DNA of 42,680 nt from Pseudomonas sp. MWU15-20650 (GCF_023242475.1 NZ_JALJFG010000045.1:1-42680); one strand, 5' to 3'; numbered from the stretch's first letter, positions 8,568-17,836 are shown. Program-made: numbers and translations. Notes: generated from the letters alone by a model not told the origin.

Positions 8568-9823
8568 GCAACGACCCGCGTTTCTCGGCCTTCCTGAAAG
8601 AACGTATCGGTCTGGACGTCGCCTCGGTGGGCGAGGCGATCATTGAGCGTGCCGTGCGCCAACGCTGCCAACAGGCGCACATGCAATCGGCCGAGGCTTA
8701 TTGGCAGCACCTGCAACACTCCCATGACGAGCAGCAGGCGCTGATCGAAGCGGTGATCGTCCCCGAGACCTGGTTTTTCCGCTACCCCGAATCCTTCGCG
8801 ACCCTGGCCCGCCTGTCCAAGACGCGCCTGGCTGAAATCAAGCATATGCGCGCCCTGCGTATTCTCAGCCTGCCATGCTCCACCGGCGAAGAACCGTATT
8901 CGATCGCCATGGCCTTGCTGGATGCCGGCTTCGCCCCCCACCAGTTCAAGGTGCAAGGCATGGACGTCAGCCCGTTGTCCGTAGAGCGTGCTCGGCGAGG
9001 GGTGTACGGCAAGAATTCTTTTCGCGGTGCCGATCTTGAATTTCGCGATCGCCACTTCACTGAAGAAGCGGGCGGTTTCCGCATCGCCGATCGGGTGCGC
9101 GACCAAGTACGCCTGCAAGTCGGTAACTTATTGGACCCGGCCCTGCTGGCCAACGAGCCGACCTACGATTTTGTTTTCTGTCGCAACCTGCTGATCTACT
9201 TCGACCAGCCGACCCAGAAGCAAGTCTTTGACGTGCTCAAGGAATTGACCCATGTAGACGGCGTGCTGTTTATCGGGCCGGCCGAGGGCAGCCTGCTGGG
9301 GCGCCATGGCATGCGTTCGATCGGGGTGCCGCAATCCTTTGCTTTTAGCCGGCATGTGGAGCCGGTCCTGCCGGAGCCTGCGTTTGTGCCAATGCCCGCG
9401 CCGACACCACTGCGCAGCGCGGCCCCCATACCGCTCAAGCCACGGCCGTTCAGCACGGTGAGTGCCCCGGTGCAGCCGGTCAAGGCGCCACACTCGGATG
9501 CAGCAGACCTGCTTGGTCGGATCGCCACGCTGGCCAACGAAGGCAAAAGCCTGGAGGCCCGTGCCGCGTGTGAGCACTATTTGAGTAGCCATCCGCCGGC
9601 CGCCCAGGTGTTTTACTGGCTGGGGTTACTCAGCGATGTGGCCGGCAGCGCCCTGGAGGCCCAGGGCTATTACCGCAAAGCCTTGTACCTGGAACCGCAG
9701 CACCCGCAGGCCCTGATGCACCTGGCCGCGTTGCTTGAATCCCAGGGTGACAGTGCGGGGGCGCGCCGTTTACAAGCGCGGGCCGCCCGTAGCGAGCGAG
9801 CTGACAGTGAGTTCAAACGATGA
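8564..9823 (+). CDS. wspC: WspC, CheR-type methyltransferase with C-terminal TPR
   Basis: This enzyme methylates glutamates of WspA using S-adenosylmethionine and thereby activates signalling. Residues 1 to about 270 are a CheR domain: VPETWFFRYPESF, the SAM-binding LPCSTGEEPYSIAMALL, and FVFCRNLLIYFD. A Pro/Ala-rich linker of about 45 residues follows (AFVPMPAPTPLR). The end, residues about 310-410, holds tetratricopeptide-like helices, including FYWLGLLSDVAGSALEAQGY. The TPR part is usual for WspC and probably replaces pentapeptide docking, since WspA lacks a pentapeptide. It overlaps both neighbours by four bases. Confidence 0.95.
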   Translation: MSNDPRFSAFLKERIGLDVASVGEAIIERAVRQRCQQAHMQSAEAYWQHLQHSHDEQQALIEAVIVPETWFFRYPESFATLARLSKTRLAEIKHMRALRILSLPCSTGEEPYSIAMALLDAGFAPHQFKVQGMDVSPLSVERARRGVYGKNSFRGADLEFRDRHFTEEAGGFRIADRVRDQVRLQVGNLLDPALLANEPTYDFVFCRNLLIYFDQPTQKQVFDVLKELTHVDGVLFIGPAEGSLLGRHGMRSIGVPQSFAFSRHVEPVLPEPAFVPMPAPTPLRSAAPIPLKPRPFSTVSAPVQPVKAPHSDAADLLGRIATLANEGKSLEARAACEHYLSSHPPAAQVFYWLGLLSDVAGSALEAQGYYRKALYLEPQHPQALMHLAALLESQGDSAGARRLQARAARSERADSEFKR

Positions 9824-10521
9824 GTAGCCCTGACGCGCTCGACACCGCCGGCCTGGACTTGACCCTGGCCGACACCCAAGCCATCGACGATTGCTGGAAC
9901 CGCATCGGCATTCATGGCGACAAGTCCTGCCCCTTGCTGGCGGACCACATCCACTGCCGCAACTGTTCGGTGTATTCCGCCGCGGCCACGCGCTTGCTGG
10001 ACCGGTATGCACTGCAGCAGGGCGACCATCGCCCGCAGGCGGCTGCCGACGTCGATAACGATGTGGTCACCCGATCACTGCTGATGTTCCGCCTCGGCGA
10101 AGAATGGCTGGGCATCGCCACCCGTTGCCTGGTGGAGGTGGCGCCGTTGCAACCGATTCACTCGCTGCCGCACCAGCGTTCCCGGGCGCTCCTGGGCGTG
10201 GCCAACGTGCGCGGGGCTTTGGTGGCATGCCTGTCGTTGGTCGAGTTGCTGGGCCTGGACAACACCAGCTCCGGCGCCACGGGCGGACGCATCATGCCGC
10301 GCATGTTGATCATCGCTGCGCAGGACGGCCCGGTCGTTGTCCCGGTGGACGAAGTCGATGGCATTCATGCCATCGACGAGCGCACCTTGACGGCGGCGTC
10401 GGCCTCCGGCACCCAGGCCAGCGCGCGCTTCACCCAGGGCGTGTTGCAGTGGAAAGGCCGCAGCCTGCGCTGGCTGGACGAGGCGCAATTGTTGTCCGCC
10501 GTGACCCGGAGCCTCACATGA
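9820..10521 (+). CDS. wspD: WspD, second CheW-like protein with an N-terminal Cys cluster
   Basis: This is the second coupling protein of the Wsp array, 233 residues long. The CheW domain begins near residue 85 (LLMFRLGEEWLGIATRCLVEV) and continues with LLGVANVRGALVACLSLVELL. Ahead of it lies an extra region of about 80 residues with four cysteines, C25, C37, C46 and C49, and His43/His45 between them (SCPLLADHIHCRNCSVY). That spacing (Cx11Cx8Cx2C) looks able to bind zinc or an Fe-S cluster, but this is only inference. The start overlaps wspC and the stop overlaps wspE (ATGA). Confidence 0.92.
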   Translation: MSSPDALDTAGLDLTLADTQAIDDCWNRIGIHGDKSCPLLADHIHCRNCSVYSAAATRLLDRYALQQGDHRPQAAADVDNDVVTRSLLMFRLGEEWLGIATRCLVEVAPLQPIHSLPHQRSRALLGVANVRGALVACLSLVELLGLDNTSSGATGGRIMPRMLIIAAQDGPVVVPVDEVDGIHAIDERTLTAASASGTQASARFTQGVLQWKGRSLRWLDEAQLLSAVTRSLT

Positions 10522-12785
10522 CCCCCGACCAGATGCGCGATGCCTCGCTGCTGGAACTGTTCAGCCTGGAAGCCGATGCGCAAACCCAGGTATTGAGCGC
10601 GGGCCTGCTGGCCCTGGAACGCAACCCGACCCTGGCCGACCAGCTTGAAGCCTGCATGCGCGCCGCGCATTCGCTCAAGGGGGCGGCGCGGATTGTCGGC
10701 GTGGATGCCGGGGTCAGCGTGTCCCATGTCATGGAGGATTGCCTGGTCAGCGCCCAGGAAGGCCGACTGTACCTGCAACCCGAACACATCGACGCGTTGC
10801 TGCAAGGCACCGACCTGCTGATGCGTATCGCGACCCCGGGCAACGACGTGGGGCCTGCGCATGTCGAGGCGTACGTGGCACTGATGGCGCGCCTGCTGGA
10901 TCCCTCGCAGCCGATTGCCGGGGCGGCGCCAAAGCCTGCGCCTGCGCCCAGCGTCGAACCGTTGCCCCCCGAACCCGAACCGGCAGCGCCCGTCACCAGC
11001 GAGCCGCCGCGCCAGAACAAGCGCATGACCGAAGGTGGCGAACGTGTATTGCGGGTGACCGCCGAGCGCTTGAACAGCCTGCTGGACCTGTCCAGCAAAT
11101 CCCTGGTAGAAACCCAGCGACTCAAGCCCCACCTGGCCAGCATGCAACGCCTCAAGCGCGTGCAAAGCCACAGCTTGCGCGCCCTGGATACCCTGGATGG
11201 TCACCTCAAGACCCTCGATTTGAACCTTGAAGCCCAGGAAGCCCTGGCCGATACCCGCCGCCTCTTGAGTGAAGCCCAGGCGCTGCTGGCGGAAAAAAAT
11301 GCTGAGCTGGACGAGTTCTGCTGGCAGGCCGGGCAGCGCGCCCAAGTGCTCTACGACACTGCGCTGGCCTGTCGCATGCGCCCGTTCGCCGATGTGCTGG
11401 CGGGGCAGGTACGCATGGTGCGCGACCTGGGGCGCAGTCTCGGCAAGCAAGTGCGCCTGGAGATCGAGGGCGAAAAAACCCAGGTCGACCGCGACGTATT
11501 GGAAAAGCTCGAAGCGCCGCTCACCCACCTGTTACGCAATGCCGTCGACCATGGCATCGAAATGCCTGAGCAGCGCCTGCTGGCGGGTAAGCCGGCGGAA
11601 GGCGTGATCCGTCTGCGGGCGTCTCATCAGGCCGGGTTGCTGGTGCTGCAGTTGAGCGATGACGGCAATGGTGTCGACCTTGAGCGCCTGCGCGGCACCA
11701 TCGTCGATCGGCAGCTGTCACCGCTGGAAACCGCCCTGCGCCTGAGTGAAGAGGAACTGCTGACGTTCCTGTTCCTGCCGGGGTTCAGCCTGCGTGACAA
11801 AGTCACCGAAGTCTCCGGGCGTGGCGTCGGCCTGGATGCGGTGCAGCACATGGTTCGCCAACTGCGCGGCGCGGTCGTGCTGGAGCAGACGGCGGGGCAG
11901 GGCAGCCGCTTCCATCTGGAGGTGCCACTGACCTTGTCGGTGGTGCGCAGCCTGGTGGTAGAAGTTGGCGAGGAAGCCTATGCCTTTCCCCTGGCGCATA
12001 TCGAACGCATGTGTGACCTGGCCCCCGACGACATCGTGCAACTCGAAGGCCGCCAGCATTTCTGGCACGAAGGCCGGCATGTCGGCCTGGTCGCCGCCAG
12101 CCAGTTGCTGCAGCGCCCAGCGGGGCAGAACAATGAAGACACGCTCAAAGTCGTGGTGATTCGCGAGCGTGACGCGATCTATGGCATTGCCGTGGAACGT
12201 TTTGTCGGCGAACGCACCCTGGTGGTGTTGCCGCTGGATGATCGCCTGGGCAAGGTCCAGGATATTTCCGCCGGCGCCTTGCTCGACGATGGCTCGGTGG
12301 TGTTGATCGTCGACGTGGAAGACATGCTGCGTTCGGTGGATAAATTGCTCAACACCGGGCGCCTGGAACGTATCGCCCGGCGCAGCCAGCAGGCCACCGA
12401 GGCCCCGCGCAAGCGGGTGCTGGTGGTGGATGACTCGCTCACCGTGCGCGAGCTGCAACGCAAGTTGCTGCTCAATCGCGGTTACGAAGTAGCCGTCGCG
12501 GTCGATGGCATGGACGGCTGGAACGCATTGCGCTCCGAAGACTTCGACCTGCTGATCACTGACATTGATATGCCTCGCATGGACGGTATTGAATTGGTCA
12601 CACTCTTGCGCCGTGACAATCGCCTGCAATCGTTGCCGGTGATGGTGGTTTCCTACAAGGACCGTGAAGAAGACCGTCGCCGTGGACTCGACGCCGGCGC
12701 CGACTATTATTTAGCCAAAGCCAGTTTCCATGACGACGCCTTGCTCGACGCCGTGGTTGAACTGATTGGAGGAGCCCGGGGATGA
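10518..12785 (+). CDS. wspE: WspE, CheA-type hybrid histidine kinase with receiver domain
   Basis: WspE autophosphorylates and passes phosphate to the cyclase WspR and to the methylesterase WspF. The 755 residues comprise an HPt domain with phospho-His51 in RAAHSLKGAARIVG, a Pro/Ala-rich linker, a dimerisation helix pair, and the ATPase domain. ATPase motifs visible are the N-box (LTHLLRNAVDHGIEMPEQR), DDGNGVDLERLR, and GRGVGLDAVQHMV. A CheW-like domain follows, then a C-terminal receiver domain with the phospho-acceptor Asp in LLITDIDMPRMDG. Start ATG 10518 overlaps the wspD stop. The frame is open much further upstream inside wspD, but the HPt domain begins right at this ATG. Confidence 0.96.
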   Translation: MTPDQMRDASLLELFSLEADAQTQVLSAGLLALERNPTLADQLEACMRAAHSLKGAARIVGVDAGVSVSHVMEDCLVSAQEGRLYLQPEHIDALLQGTDLLMRIATPGNDVGPAHVEAYVALMARLLDPSQPIAGAAPKPAPAPSVEPLPPEPEPAAPVTSEPPRQNKRMTEGGERVLRVTAERLNSLLDLSSKSLVETQRLKPHLASMQRLKRVQSHSLRALDTLDGHLKTLDLNLEAQEALADTRRLLSEAQALLAEKNAELDEFCWQAGQRAQVLYDTALACRMRPFADVLAGQVRMVRDLGRSLGKQVRLEIEGEKTQVDRDVLEKLEAPLTHLLRNAVDHGIEMPEQRLLAGKPAEGVIRLRASHQAGLLVLQLSDDGNGVDLERLRGTIVDRQLSPLETALRLSEEELLTFLFLPGFSLRDKVTEVSGRGVGLDAVQHMVRQLRGAVVLEQTAGQGSRFHLEVPLTLSVVRSLVVEVGEEAYAFPLAHIERMCDLAPDDIVQLEGRQHFWHEGRHVGLVAASQLLQRPAGQNNEDTLKVVVIRERDAIYGIAVERFVGERTLVVLPLDDRLGKVQDISAGALLDDGSVVLIVDVEDMLRSVDKLLNTGRLERIARRSQQATEAPRKRVLVVDDSLTVRELQRKLLLNRGYEVAVAVDGMDGWNALRSEDFDLLITDIDMPRMDGIELVTLLRRDNRLQSLPVMVVSYKDREEDRRRGLDAGADYYLAKASFHDDALLDAVVELIGGARG

Positions 12786-13792
12786 GGATTGCGATCGTCA
12801 ACGATATGCCCCTGGCGGTAGAGGCGCTGCGCAGAGCCTTGAGTTTCGAGCCCGCGCACCAGGTGGTGTGGGTGGCCAGCAATGGCCTGGAAGCGGTGCA
12901 GCGTTGTGCTGAGCTGACCCCTGACCTGATCCTGATGGATTTGATCATGCCGGTGATGGACGGCGTGGAAGCCACCCGGCAGATCATGGCCGACACGCCT
13001 TGCCCGATTGTGATCGTCACGGTGGACCGCCAGGCCAACGTCAGCCGCGTGTTCGAAGCCATGGGCCATGGCGCCCTGGACGTTGTCGATACGCCGGCGC
13101 TGGGCGTGGGTAACCCGAAGGATGCGGCAGCACCGTTGCTGCGCAAGATCCTCAATATTGGCTGGCTGGTCGGCCAGCGCGGCAGTCGAGTGCGTGCCGA
13201 AACTGCGCCCCAACGCGTCACCGGCAAGCGTCAAAGCCTGGTGGCCATTGGTTCGTCGGCCGGTGGGCCGGCGGCACTCGAAGTCTTGCTCAAGGGCTTG
13301 CCTCGGGACTTTCCCGCCGCCATTGTGCTGGTACAGCATGTGGACCAGGTGTTCGCCGCCGGCATGGCCGAATGGTTGAGCAGCGCCTCCAGCTTGCCCG
13401 TGCGCCTGGCCCGTGAAGGCGAGCCGCCACAAAGCGGTGTGGTGCTGCTGGCCGGCACCAACCACCATATTCGCTTGTTGAAAAATGGCACGTTAGCCTA
13501 TACCGCAGAGCCGGTGAACGAGATTTATCGGCCTTCTATCGACGTGTTTTTCGAGAGTGTCGCCAGCCATTGGAACGGTGATGCCGTTGGCGTGTTGCTG
13601 ACTGGCATGGGACGCGATGGGGCACAGGGCCTGAAATTGATGCGTGAACAAGGCTATTTGACCATCGCCCAGGACCAGCAGAGTTCAGCGGTATATGGCA
13701 TGCCCAAAGCGGCGGCGGCGATTGACGCTGCTGTTGAAATTCGCCCACTGGCTAGAATTGCGCCCCGATTGCTGGAGGTTTTTGCAAAATGA
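12782..13792 (+). CDS. wspF: WspF, CheB-type methylesterase (negative regulator)
   Basis: WspF removes methyl groups from WspA and damps the pathway. Loss-of-function mutations are the classic route to wrinkly-spreader or SCV variants in SBW25 and PAO1. The 336 residues carry a receiver domain (phospho-Asp about residue 53 in LILMDLIMPVMDG), a linker, and the CheB esterase domain. The esterase shows Ser in VAIGSSAGGPAALE, His in VLVQHVDQVF, and Asp in LLTGMGRDGAQGL. All catalytic residues are intact and no frameshift is seen, so the strain should be wild type at this locus (smooth). The start overlaps the wspE stop by four bases. Confidence 0.96.
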   Translation: MRIAIVNDMPLAVEALRRALSFEPAHQVVWVASNGLEAVQRCAELTPDLILMDLIMPVMDGVEATRQIMADTPCPIVIVTVDRQANVSRVFEAMGHGALDVVDTPALGVGNPKDAAAPLLRKILNIGWLVGQRGSRVRAETAPQRVTGKRQSLVAIGSSAGGPAALEVLLKGLPRDFPAAIVLVQHVDQVFAAGMAEWLSSASSLPVRLAREGEPPQSGVVLLAGTNHHIRLLKNGTLAYTAEPVNEIYRPSIDVFFESVASHWNGDAVGVLLTGMGRDGAQGLKLMREQGYLTIAQDQQSSAVYGMPKAAAAIDAAVEIRPLARIAPRLLEVFAK

Positions 13793-13843
13793 TCAGAATC
13801 TCCCGCCGTGCTGGCTTGCAGGTAGTAATTCAGGTGACTGCAC

Positions 13844-14845
13844 ATGAATGATTTACAGCTGGACGACTTCAAGACCGATGAAAATGCCGCCATGGTGCTG
13901 CTGGTCGACGACCAGGCCATGATCGGCGAAGCCGTGCGGCGAGGCCTGGCCCATGAAGAAAACATCGACTTCCACTTCTGCGCCGATCCGCATCAGGCGA
14001 TTGCCCAGGCGATACGCATCAAGCCGACGGTAATCCTGCAAGACCTGGTCATGCCCGGGCTCGACGGGCTGACGCTGGTGCGCGAATACCGCAATCACCC
14101 GGCCACGGCGAATATCCCGATCATCGTACTTTCGACCAAGGAAGACCCGCTCATCAAGAGTGCGGCGTTTGCGGCCGGGGCCAACGATTATCTGGTCAAG
14201 CTGCCGGACAACATCGAACTGGTGGCGCGCATTCGCTATCACTCACGGTCCTACATGACCCTGTTGCAACGGGATGCCGCCTACCGCGCGCTGCGGGTCA
14301 GCCAGCAGCAACTGCTGGACACCAACCTGGTGCTGCAACGCCTGATGAACTCCGACGGCCTGACCGGGCTGTCCAACCGCCGTCACTTCGACGAATACCT
14401 GGAACTGGAATGGCGCCGTGCCATGCGTGACCAGACCCAGCTATCGTTGCTGATGATCGACGTGGACTTCTTCAAGACCTACAACGACAGCTTCGGCCAC
14501 GTCGAGGGCGACGAAGCCCTGCGCAAGGTCGCCGCCGCCATCCGCGAAGCCAGCAGCCGTCCTTCGGACCTGCCGGCACGCTACGGCGGTGAAGAGTTCG
14601 CCCTGGTGCTGCCGAACACCTCGCCGGGCGGTGCACGCCTGGTGGCGGAAAAACTGCGCATGGCGGTGGCCGCATTGAAAATCCCGCACATTGCCCCGGC
14701 CGAAGGCGCGAGCCTGACCATCAGCATTGGCTTGTCGACCTTGACGCCGGTGCAGGGCACGGATTGCCGGCAGTTGATCATGGCGGCGGACAAAGGCTTG
14801 TATACGGCCAAGCATAATGGCCGTAATCAGGTTGGTATCGAATAA
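13844..14845 (+). CDS. wspR: WspR, response-regulator diguanylate cyclase
   Basis: WspR makes cyclic di-GMP when phosphorylated by WspE, switching on exopolysaccharide and biofilm formation. The 333 residues comprise a receiver domain with Asp67 in ILQDLVMPGLDG, a helical linker of about 40 residues, and a GGDEF domain. The active site reads RYGGEEF, which is functional in this family. Five residues before it lies an RPSD inhibitory I-site (RxxD), so product feedback is expected. AGGTGA at 13832-13837 serves ATG 13844. A gap of 51 bases from wspF is the only real gap in the operon. Confidence 0.97.
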   Translation: MNDLQLDDFKTDENAAMVLLVDDQAMIGEAVRRGLAHEENIDFHFCADPHQAIAQAIRIKPTVILQDLVMPGLDGLTLVREYRNHPATANIPIIVLSTKEDPLIKSAAFAAGANDYLVKLPDNIELVARIRYHSRSYMTLLQRDAAYRALRVSQQQLLDTNLVLQRLMNSDGLTGLSNRRHFDEYLELEWRRAMRDQTQLSLLMIDVDFFKTYNDSFGHVEGDEALRKVAAAIREASSRPSDLPARYGGEEFALVLPNTSPGGARLVAEKLRMAVAALKIPHIAPAEGASLTISIGLSTLTPVQGTDCRQLIMAADKGLYTAKHNGRNQVGIE

Positions 14846-14863
14846 TTCGAGACCCGCGCAAAG

Positions 14864-14977
14864 CCAAATGTGGGAGGGGGCTGCTGCGCACCCCAACGCG
14901 GGACAAGCCCGCTCGCCACAGTGATAGTGTTCCTTATTATCTGACTGGCAATAGGGCAAGCCTCCTCCCACATTTGG
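14864..14977. repeat. REPIN-like inverted REP pair enclosing a second REP type
   Basis: Perfect 14-bp inverted arms, CCAAATGTGGGAGG (14864-14877) and CCTCCCACATTTGG (14964-14977), flank 86 bases. Inside, around 14881-14920, is a REP of another type on the minus strand (reads GTGGCGAGCGGGCTTGTCCC in reverse). The same second type occurs on the plus strand at 28638-28676. Such doublets are non-autonomous elements mobilised by RAYT transposases in P. fluorescens (established for SBW25). No RAYT gene is in the window. The element lies between wspR and prfB and may also stabilise the wsp mRNA end. Confidence 0.75.
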
Positions 14978-15053
14978 ATTTCCATTGGTTTTGGGTTGTG
15001 TACAAACCCCGCCTTTTCGGCCAAGCGGACTGCCGTTTTCAGTGGTTTGCCGT

Positions 15054-15059
15054 TATACT
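15054..15059 (+). promoter_or_regulatory. Probable -10 box of the prfB-lysS promoter
   Basis: TATACT lies 39 bases before the prfB start. No good -35 hexamer is present at 16-18 bases, so the promoter is only partly supported. Confidence 0.45.
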
Positions 15060-15098
15060 CGCCGGCTTTCAAAAGTTCGCCAACGAGTGCTGCCCGCC

Positions 15099-16194
15099 AT
15101 GGAAATCAACCCGATCCTTAACAGTATCAAGGACCTGTCCGAGCGCTCCGAAACTATTCGGGGGTATCTTTGACTACGATCAAAAGCATGAGCGTCTGAC
15201 CGAAGTCAATCGCGAGCTTGAAGATCCGAGTGTCTGGAACAAACCTGAATACGCCCAGGAACTGGGCCGCGAGCGTTCTGCGCTGGCGCAGATCGTCGAT
15301 ACCCTCGATGAGTTGAATACCGGCCTGGCCGATTGCCGTGACCTGCTGGACATGGCTGTCGAAGAAAATGACGAAGGCGCGGTGGGCGATGTTGTCGCCG
15401 AGCTGGCCCGTCTTGAGGAAAACCTCGCCAAGCTTGAATTCCGCCGTATGTTCAGCCATGAAATGGACCCGAACAACGCCTACCTGGATATCCAGGCCGG
15501 CTCCGGCGGCACCGAAGCCCAGGACTGGGCCAACATCCTGCTGCGCATGTACCTGCGCTGGGCTGACAAACGCGGTTTCGACGCGACCATCATGGAACTG
15601 TCGGCCGGTGAAGTCGCCGGCATCAAGGGTGCGACCGTGCACATCAAGGGTGAATACGCCTTTGGCTGGCTGCGCACCGAGATCGGCGTGCACCGCCTGG
15701 TACGCAAGAGCCCGTTCGACTCCGGCAACCGTCGCCACACCTCGTTCTCTGCGGTGTTCGTTTCGCCAGAGATCGACGACAAGGTAGAAATCGAGATCAA
15801 CCCGGCCGACCTGCGGATCGACACCTATCGTTCCTCCGGTGCCGGTGGCCAGCACGTAAACACCACCGACTCGGCCGTACGGATTACCCACGTACCGACC
15901 AACACCGTGGTCAGCTGCCAGAACGAACGTTCCCAGCACGCGAACAAGGACACCGCCATGAAAATGCTGCGGGCCAAGTTGTACGAGCAGGAAATGCAGA
16001 AGCGCAACGCGGCTTCCCAGGCGCTGGAAGACACCAAGTCGGATATCGGCTGGGGTCACCAGATCCGTTCTTATGTGCTCGATGCGTCGCGGATCAAGGA
16101 TCTGCGCACTAATATCGAACGCAGCGACTGCGACAAGGTGCTCGACGGTGATATCGACGAATACCTGGAAGCCAGCCTGAAATCGGGCCTGTAA
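15099..16194 (+). CDS. prfB: Peptide chain release factor 2 (programmed +1 frameshift)
   Basis: RF2 recognises UAA and UGA stop codons and hydrolyses peptidyl-tRNA on the ribosome. The coding sequence is joined: 24 codons from ATG 15099 through CTT 15168-15170, then a +1 shift over the in-frame TGA (15171-15173), resuming at GAC 15172. The full product is 364 residues, the standard length. The stop-codon recognition tripeptide SPF (VRKSPFDSGN) and the catalytic GGQ (GAGGQHVNTTDS) are both present. The first part reads MEINPILNSIKDLSERSETI, close to the E. coli protein. lysS follows after 96 bases, as in most gamma-proteobacteria, probably as one operon. Confidence 0.97.
15159..15175 (+). promoter_or_regulatory. 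prfB autoregulatory frameshift site
   Basis: An internal Shine-Dalgarno-like CGGGGG stretch (about 15159-15164) is followed by TATCTTTGAC. The ribosome slips from CTT to TTT when RF2 is scarce and the TGA is not read. Spacing and slippery codon match the E. coli site. This is a known feedback mechanism. Confidence 0.95.
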
Positions 16195-16290
16195 AGAACT
16201 CTGTAGCAGCGGGGGGGGACGCCTGGTTCTTGCCCGCGATCCCCAGTCGAAGGCTGGGGAAAACGTATCTGTGATGGAATTTCAAAAGAC

Positions 16291-17793
16291 ATGAGCGACC
16301 AACAACTCGACACGCAAGCCCTGCAACAGGAAGAAAACTCCCTGATCGCCCTGCGCAAGGAAAAGCTTGCTGCCGAGCGTGCCAAGGGCAACGCCTTCCC
16401 CAACGACTTCCGCCGCGACAACTACTGCGATGCCTTGCAGAAGCAATACGCGGACAAGACCAAGGAAGAGCTGGCAGAAGCTGCGATCCCGGTCAAGGTG
16501 GCAGGTCGCATCATGCTTAACCGTGGCTCGTTCATGGTGATCCAGGACATGACCGGTCGCATCCAGGTCTACGTCAACCGCAAGACCTTGCCTGAAGAAA
16601 CCCTGGCCTCGGTGAAAACCTGGGACATGGGCGACATCATTGCAGCCGAAGGCACCCTGGCCCGTTCCGGCAAGGGCGACCTGTACGTTGAAATGACCAG
16701 CGTGCGCCTGCTCACCAAATCCCTGCGCCCGCTGCCGGACAAGCACCACGGCCTGACCGACACCGAACAGCGCTATCGCCAGCGTTACGTTGACCTGATC
16801 GTCAACGAAGACGTACGCCAGACCTTCCGCGTGCGTTCGCAGGTTATCGCCCACATCCGCAGCTTCCTGATGAAGCGTGACTTCCTGGAAGTGGAAACGC
16901 CGATGCTGCAAACCATCCCGGGTGGTGCCGCAGCCAAGCCGTTCGAGACTCACCACAACGCGCTGGACATGGAAATGTTCCTGCGTATCGCGCCGGAGCT
17001 GTACCTCAAGCGCCTGGTGGTTGGTGGCTTCGAGAAAGTGTTCGAGATCAACCGCAACTTCCGTAACGAAGGTGTCTCGACCCGTCACAACCCAGAATTC
17101 ACCATGTTGGAGTTCTACCAGGCTTACGCCGACTACCAAGACAACATGGACCTGACCGAAGAGCTGTTCCGCGAGCTGGCAGAGCTGGTATTGGGCAGCA
17201 CTGACGTGCCGTACGGCGACAAGGTGTTCCACTTCGGCGAGCCGTTCGTGCGCCTGTCGGTGTTCGACTCGATCCTCAAGTACAACCCCGAGCTGACCGC
17301 CGCCGACCTGAACGACATCGACAAGGCCCGTGCCATTGCCAAGAAAGCCGGCGCCAAGGTGCTGGGCTTCGAAGGCTTGGGCAAACTGCAGGTGATGATT
17401 TTCGAAGAGCTGGTGGAGCACAAGCTGGAGCAGCCGCACTTCATCACCCAGTACCCGTTCGAAGTCTCGCCGTTGGCCCGTCGCAACGACGACAACCCGA
17501 ACGTCACCGACCGTTTCGAGTTGTTCATTGGGGGGCGCGAAATCGCCAACGCCTACTCCGAGCTTAACGATGCCGAAGATCAGGCCGAACGCTTCATGGC
17601 CCAGGTGGCCGATAAGGACGCCGGAGACGACGAAGCCATGCATTACGACGCCGACTTCGTGCGTGCCTTGGAATACGGCATGCCGCCAACGGCCGGTGAA
17701 GGTATCGGTATCGACCGCCTGGTGATGTTGTTGACCAACTCGCCGTCGATCCGCGACGTGATCTTGTTCCCGCACATGCGGCCACAAGCGTAA
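16291..17793 (+). CDS. lysS: Lysyl-tRNA synthetase, class II
   Basis: This enzyme charges tRNA-Lys. The 500 residues start with an N-terminal helix, then the OB-fold anticodon-binding domain (about 65-170, VKVAGRIMLNRGSFMVIQDM). The class II catalytic core follows: motif 1 (FLEVETPMLQTIPGG), motif 2 (FRNEGVSTRHNPEFTMLEFY) and motif 3 (GEGIGIDRLVMLLTNSPSIR). All are intact. It is the second gene of the prfB-lysS unit and ends just before a strong terminator. The 96-base gap to prfB holds an eight-G run (16211-16218) and a weak CCCCAG/CTGGGG stem without a T-run, so read-through is likely. Confidence 0.97.
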   Translation: MSDQQLDTQALQQEENSLIALRKEKLAAERAKGNAFPNDFRRDNYCDALQKQYADKTKEELAEAAIPVKVAGRIMLNRGSFMVIQDMTGRIQVYVNRKTLPEETLASVKTWDMGDIIAAEGTLARSGKGDLYVEMTSVRLLTKSLRPLPDKHHGLTDTEQRYRQRYVDLIVNEDVRQTFRVRSQVIAHIRSFLMKRDFLEVETPMLQTIPGGAAAKPFETHHNALDMEMFLRIAPELYLKRLVVGGFEKVFEINRNFRNEGVSTRHNPEFTMLEFYQAYADYQDNMDLTEELFRELAELVLGSTDVPYGDKVFHFGEPFVRLSVFDSILKYNPELTAADLNDIDKARAIAKKAGAKVLGFEGLGKLQVMIFEELVEHKLEQPHFITQYPFEVSPLARRNDDNPNVTDRFELFIGGREIANAYSELNDAEDQAERFMAQVADKDAGDDEAMHYDADFVRALEYGMPPTAGEGIGIDRLVMLLTNSPSIRDVILFPHMRPQA

Positions 17794-17808
17794 CCGTAGC
17801 GAAATCCG

Positions 17809-17836
17809 AAGCCGCCTTTTATAAGGCGGCTTTTTT
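17809..17836 (+). terminator. Rho-independent terminator after lysS
   Basis: A perfect 10-bp stem, AAGCCGCCTT (17809-17818) with AAGGCGGCTT (17823-17832), has the loop TTAT. Six T residues follow at 17831-17836. Confidence 0.92.

Noticed and set aside
10104..10517. Upstream extension of the wspE frame
   Set aside because: It overlaps wspD completely and reads as low-complexity Arg/Gly/Ala sequence; the HPt domain starts at ATG 10518, which overlaps the wspD stop as in the other wsp junctions.
16211..16218. Run of eight G as a phase-variable tract
   Set aside because: It is intergenic, not in a promoter spacer or coding frame, so no switching effect can be argued.
16195..16290. Terminator between prfB and lysS
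   Set aside because: The CCCCAG/CTGGGG stem has no T-run, and the two genes form an operon in most relatives.
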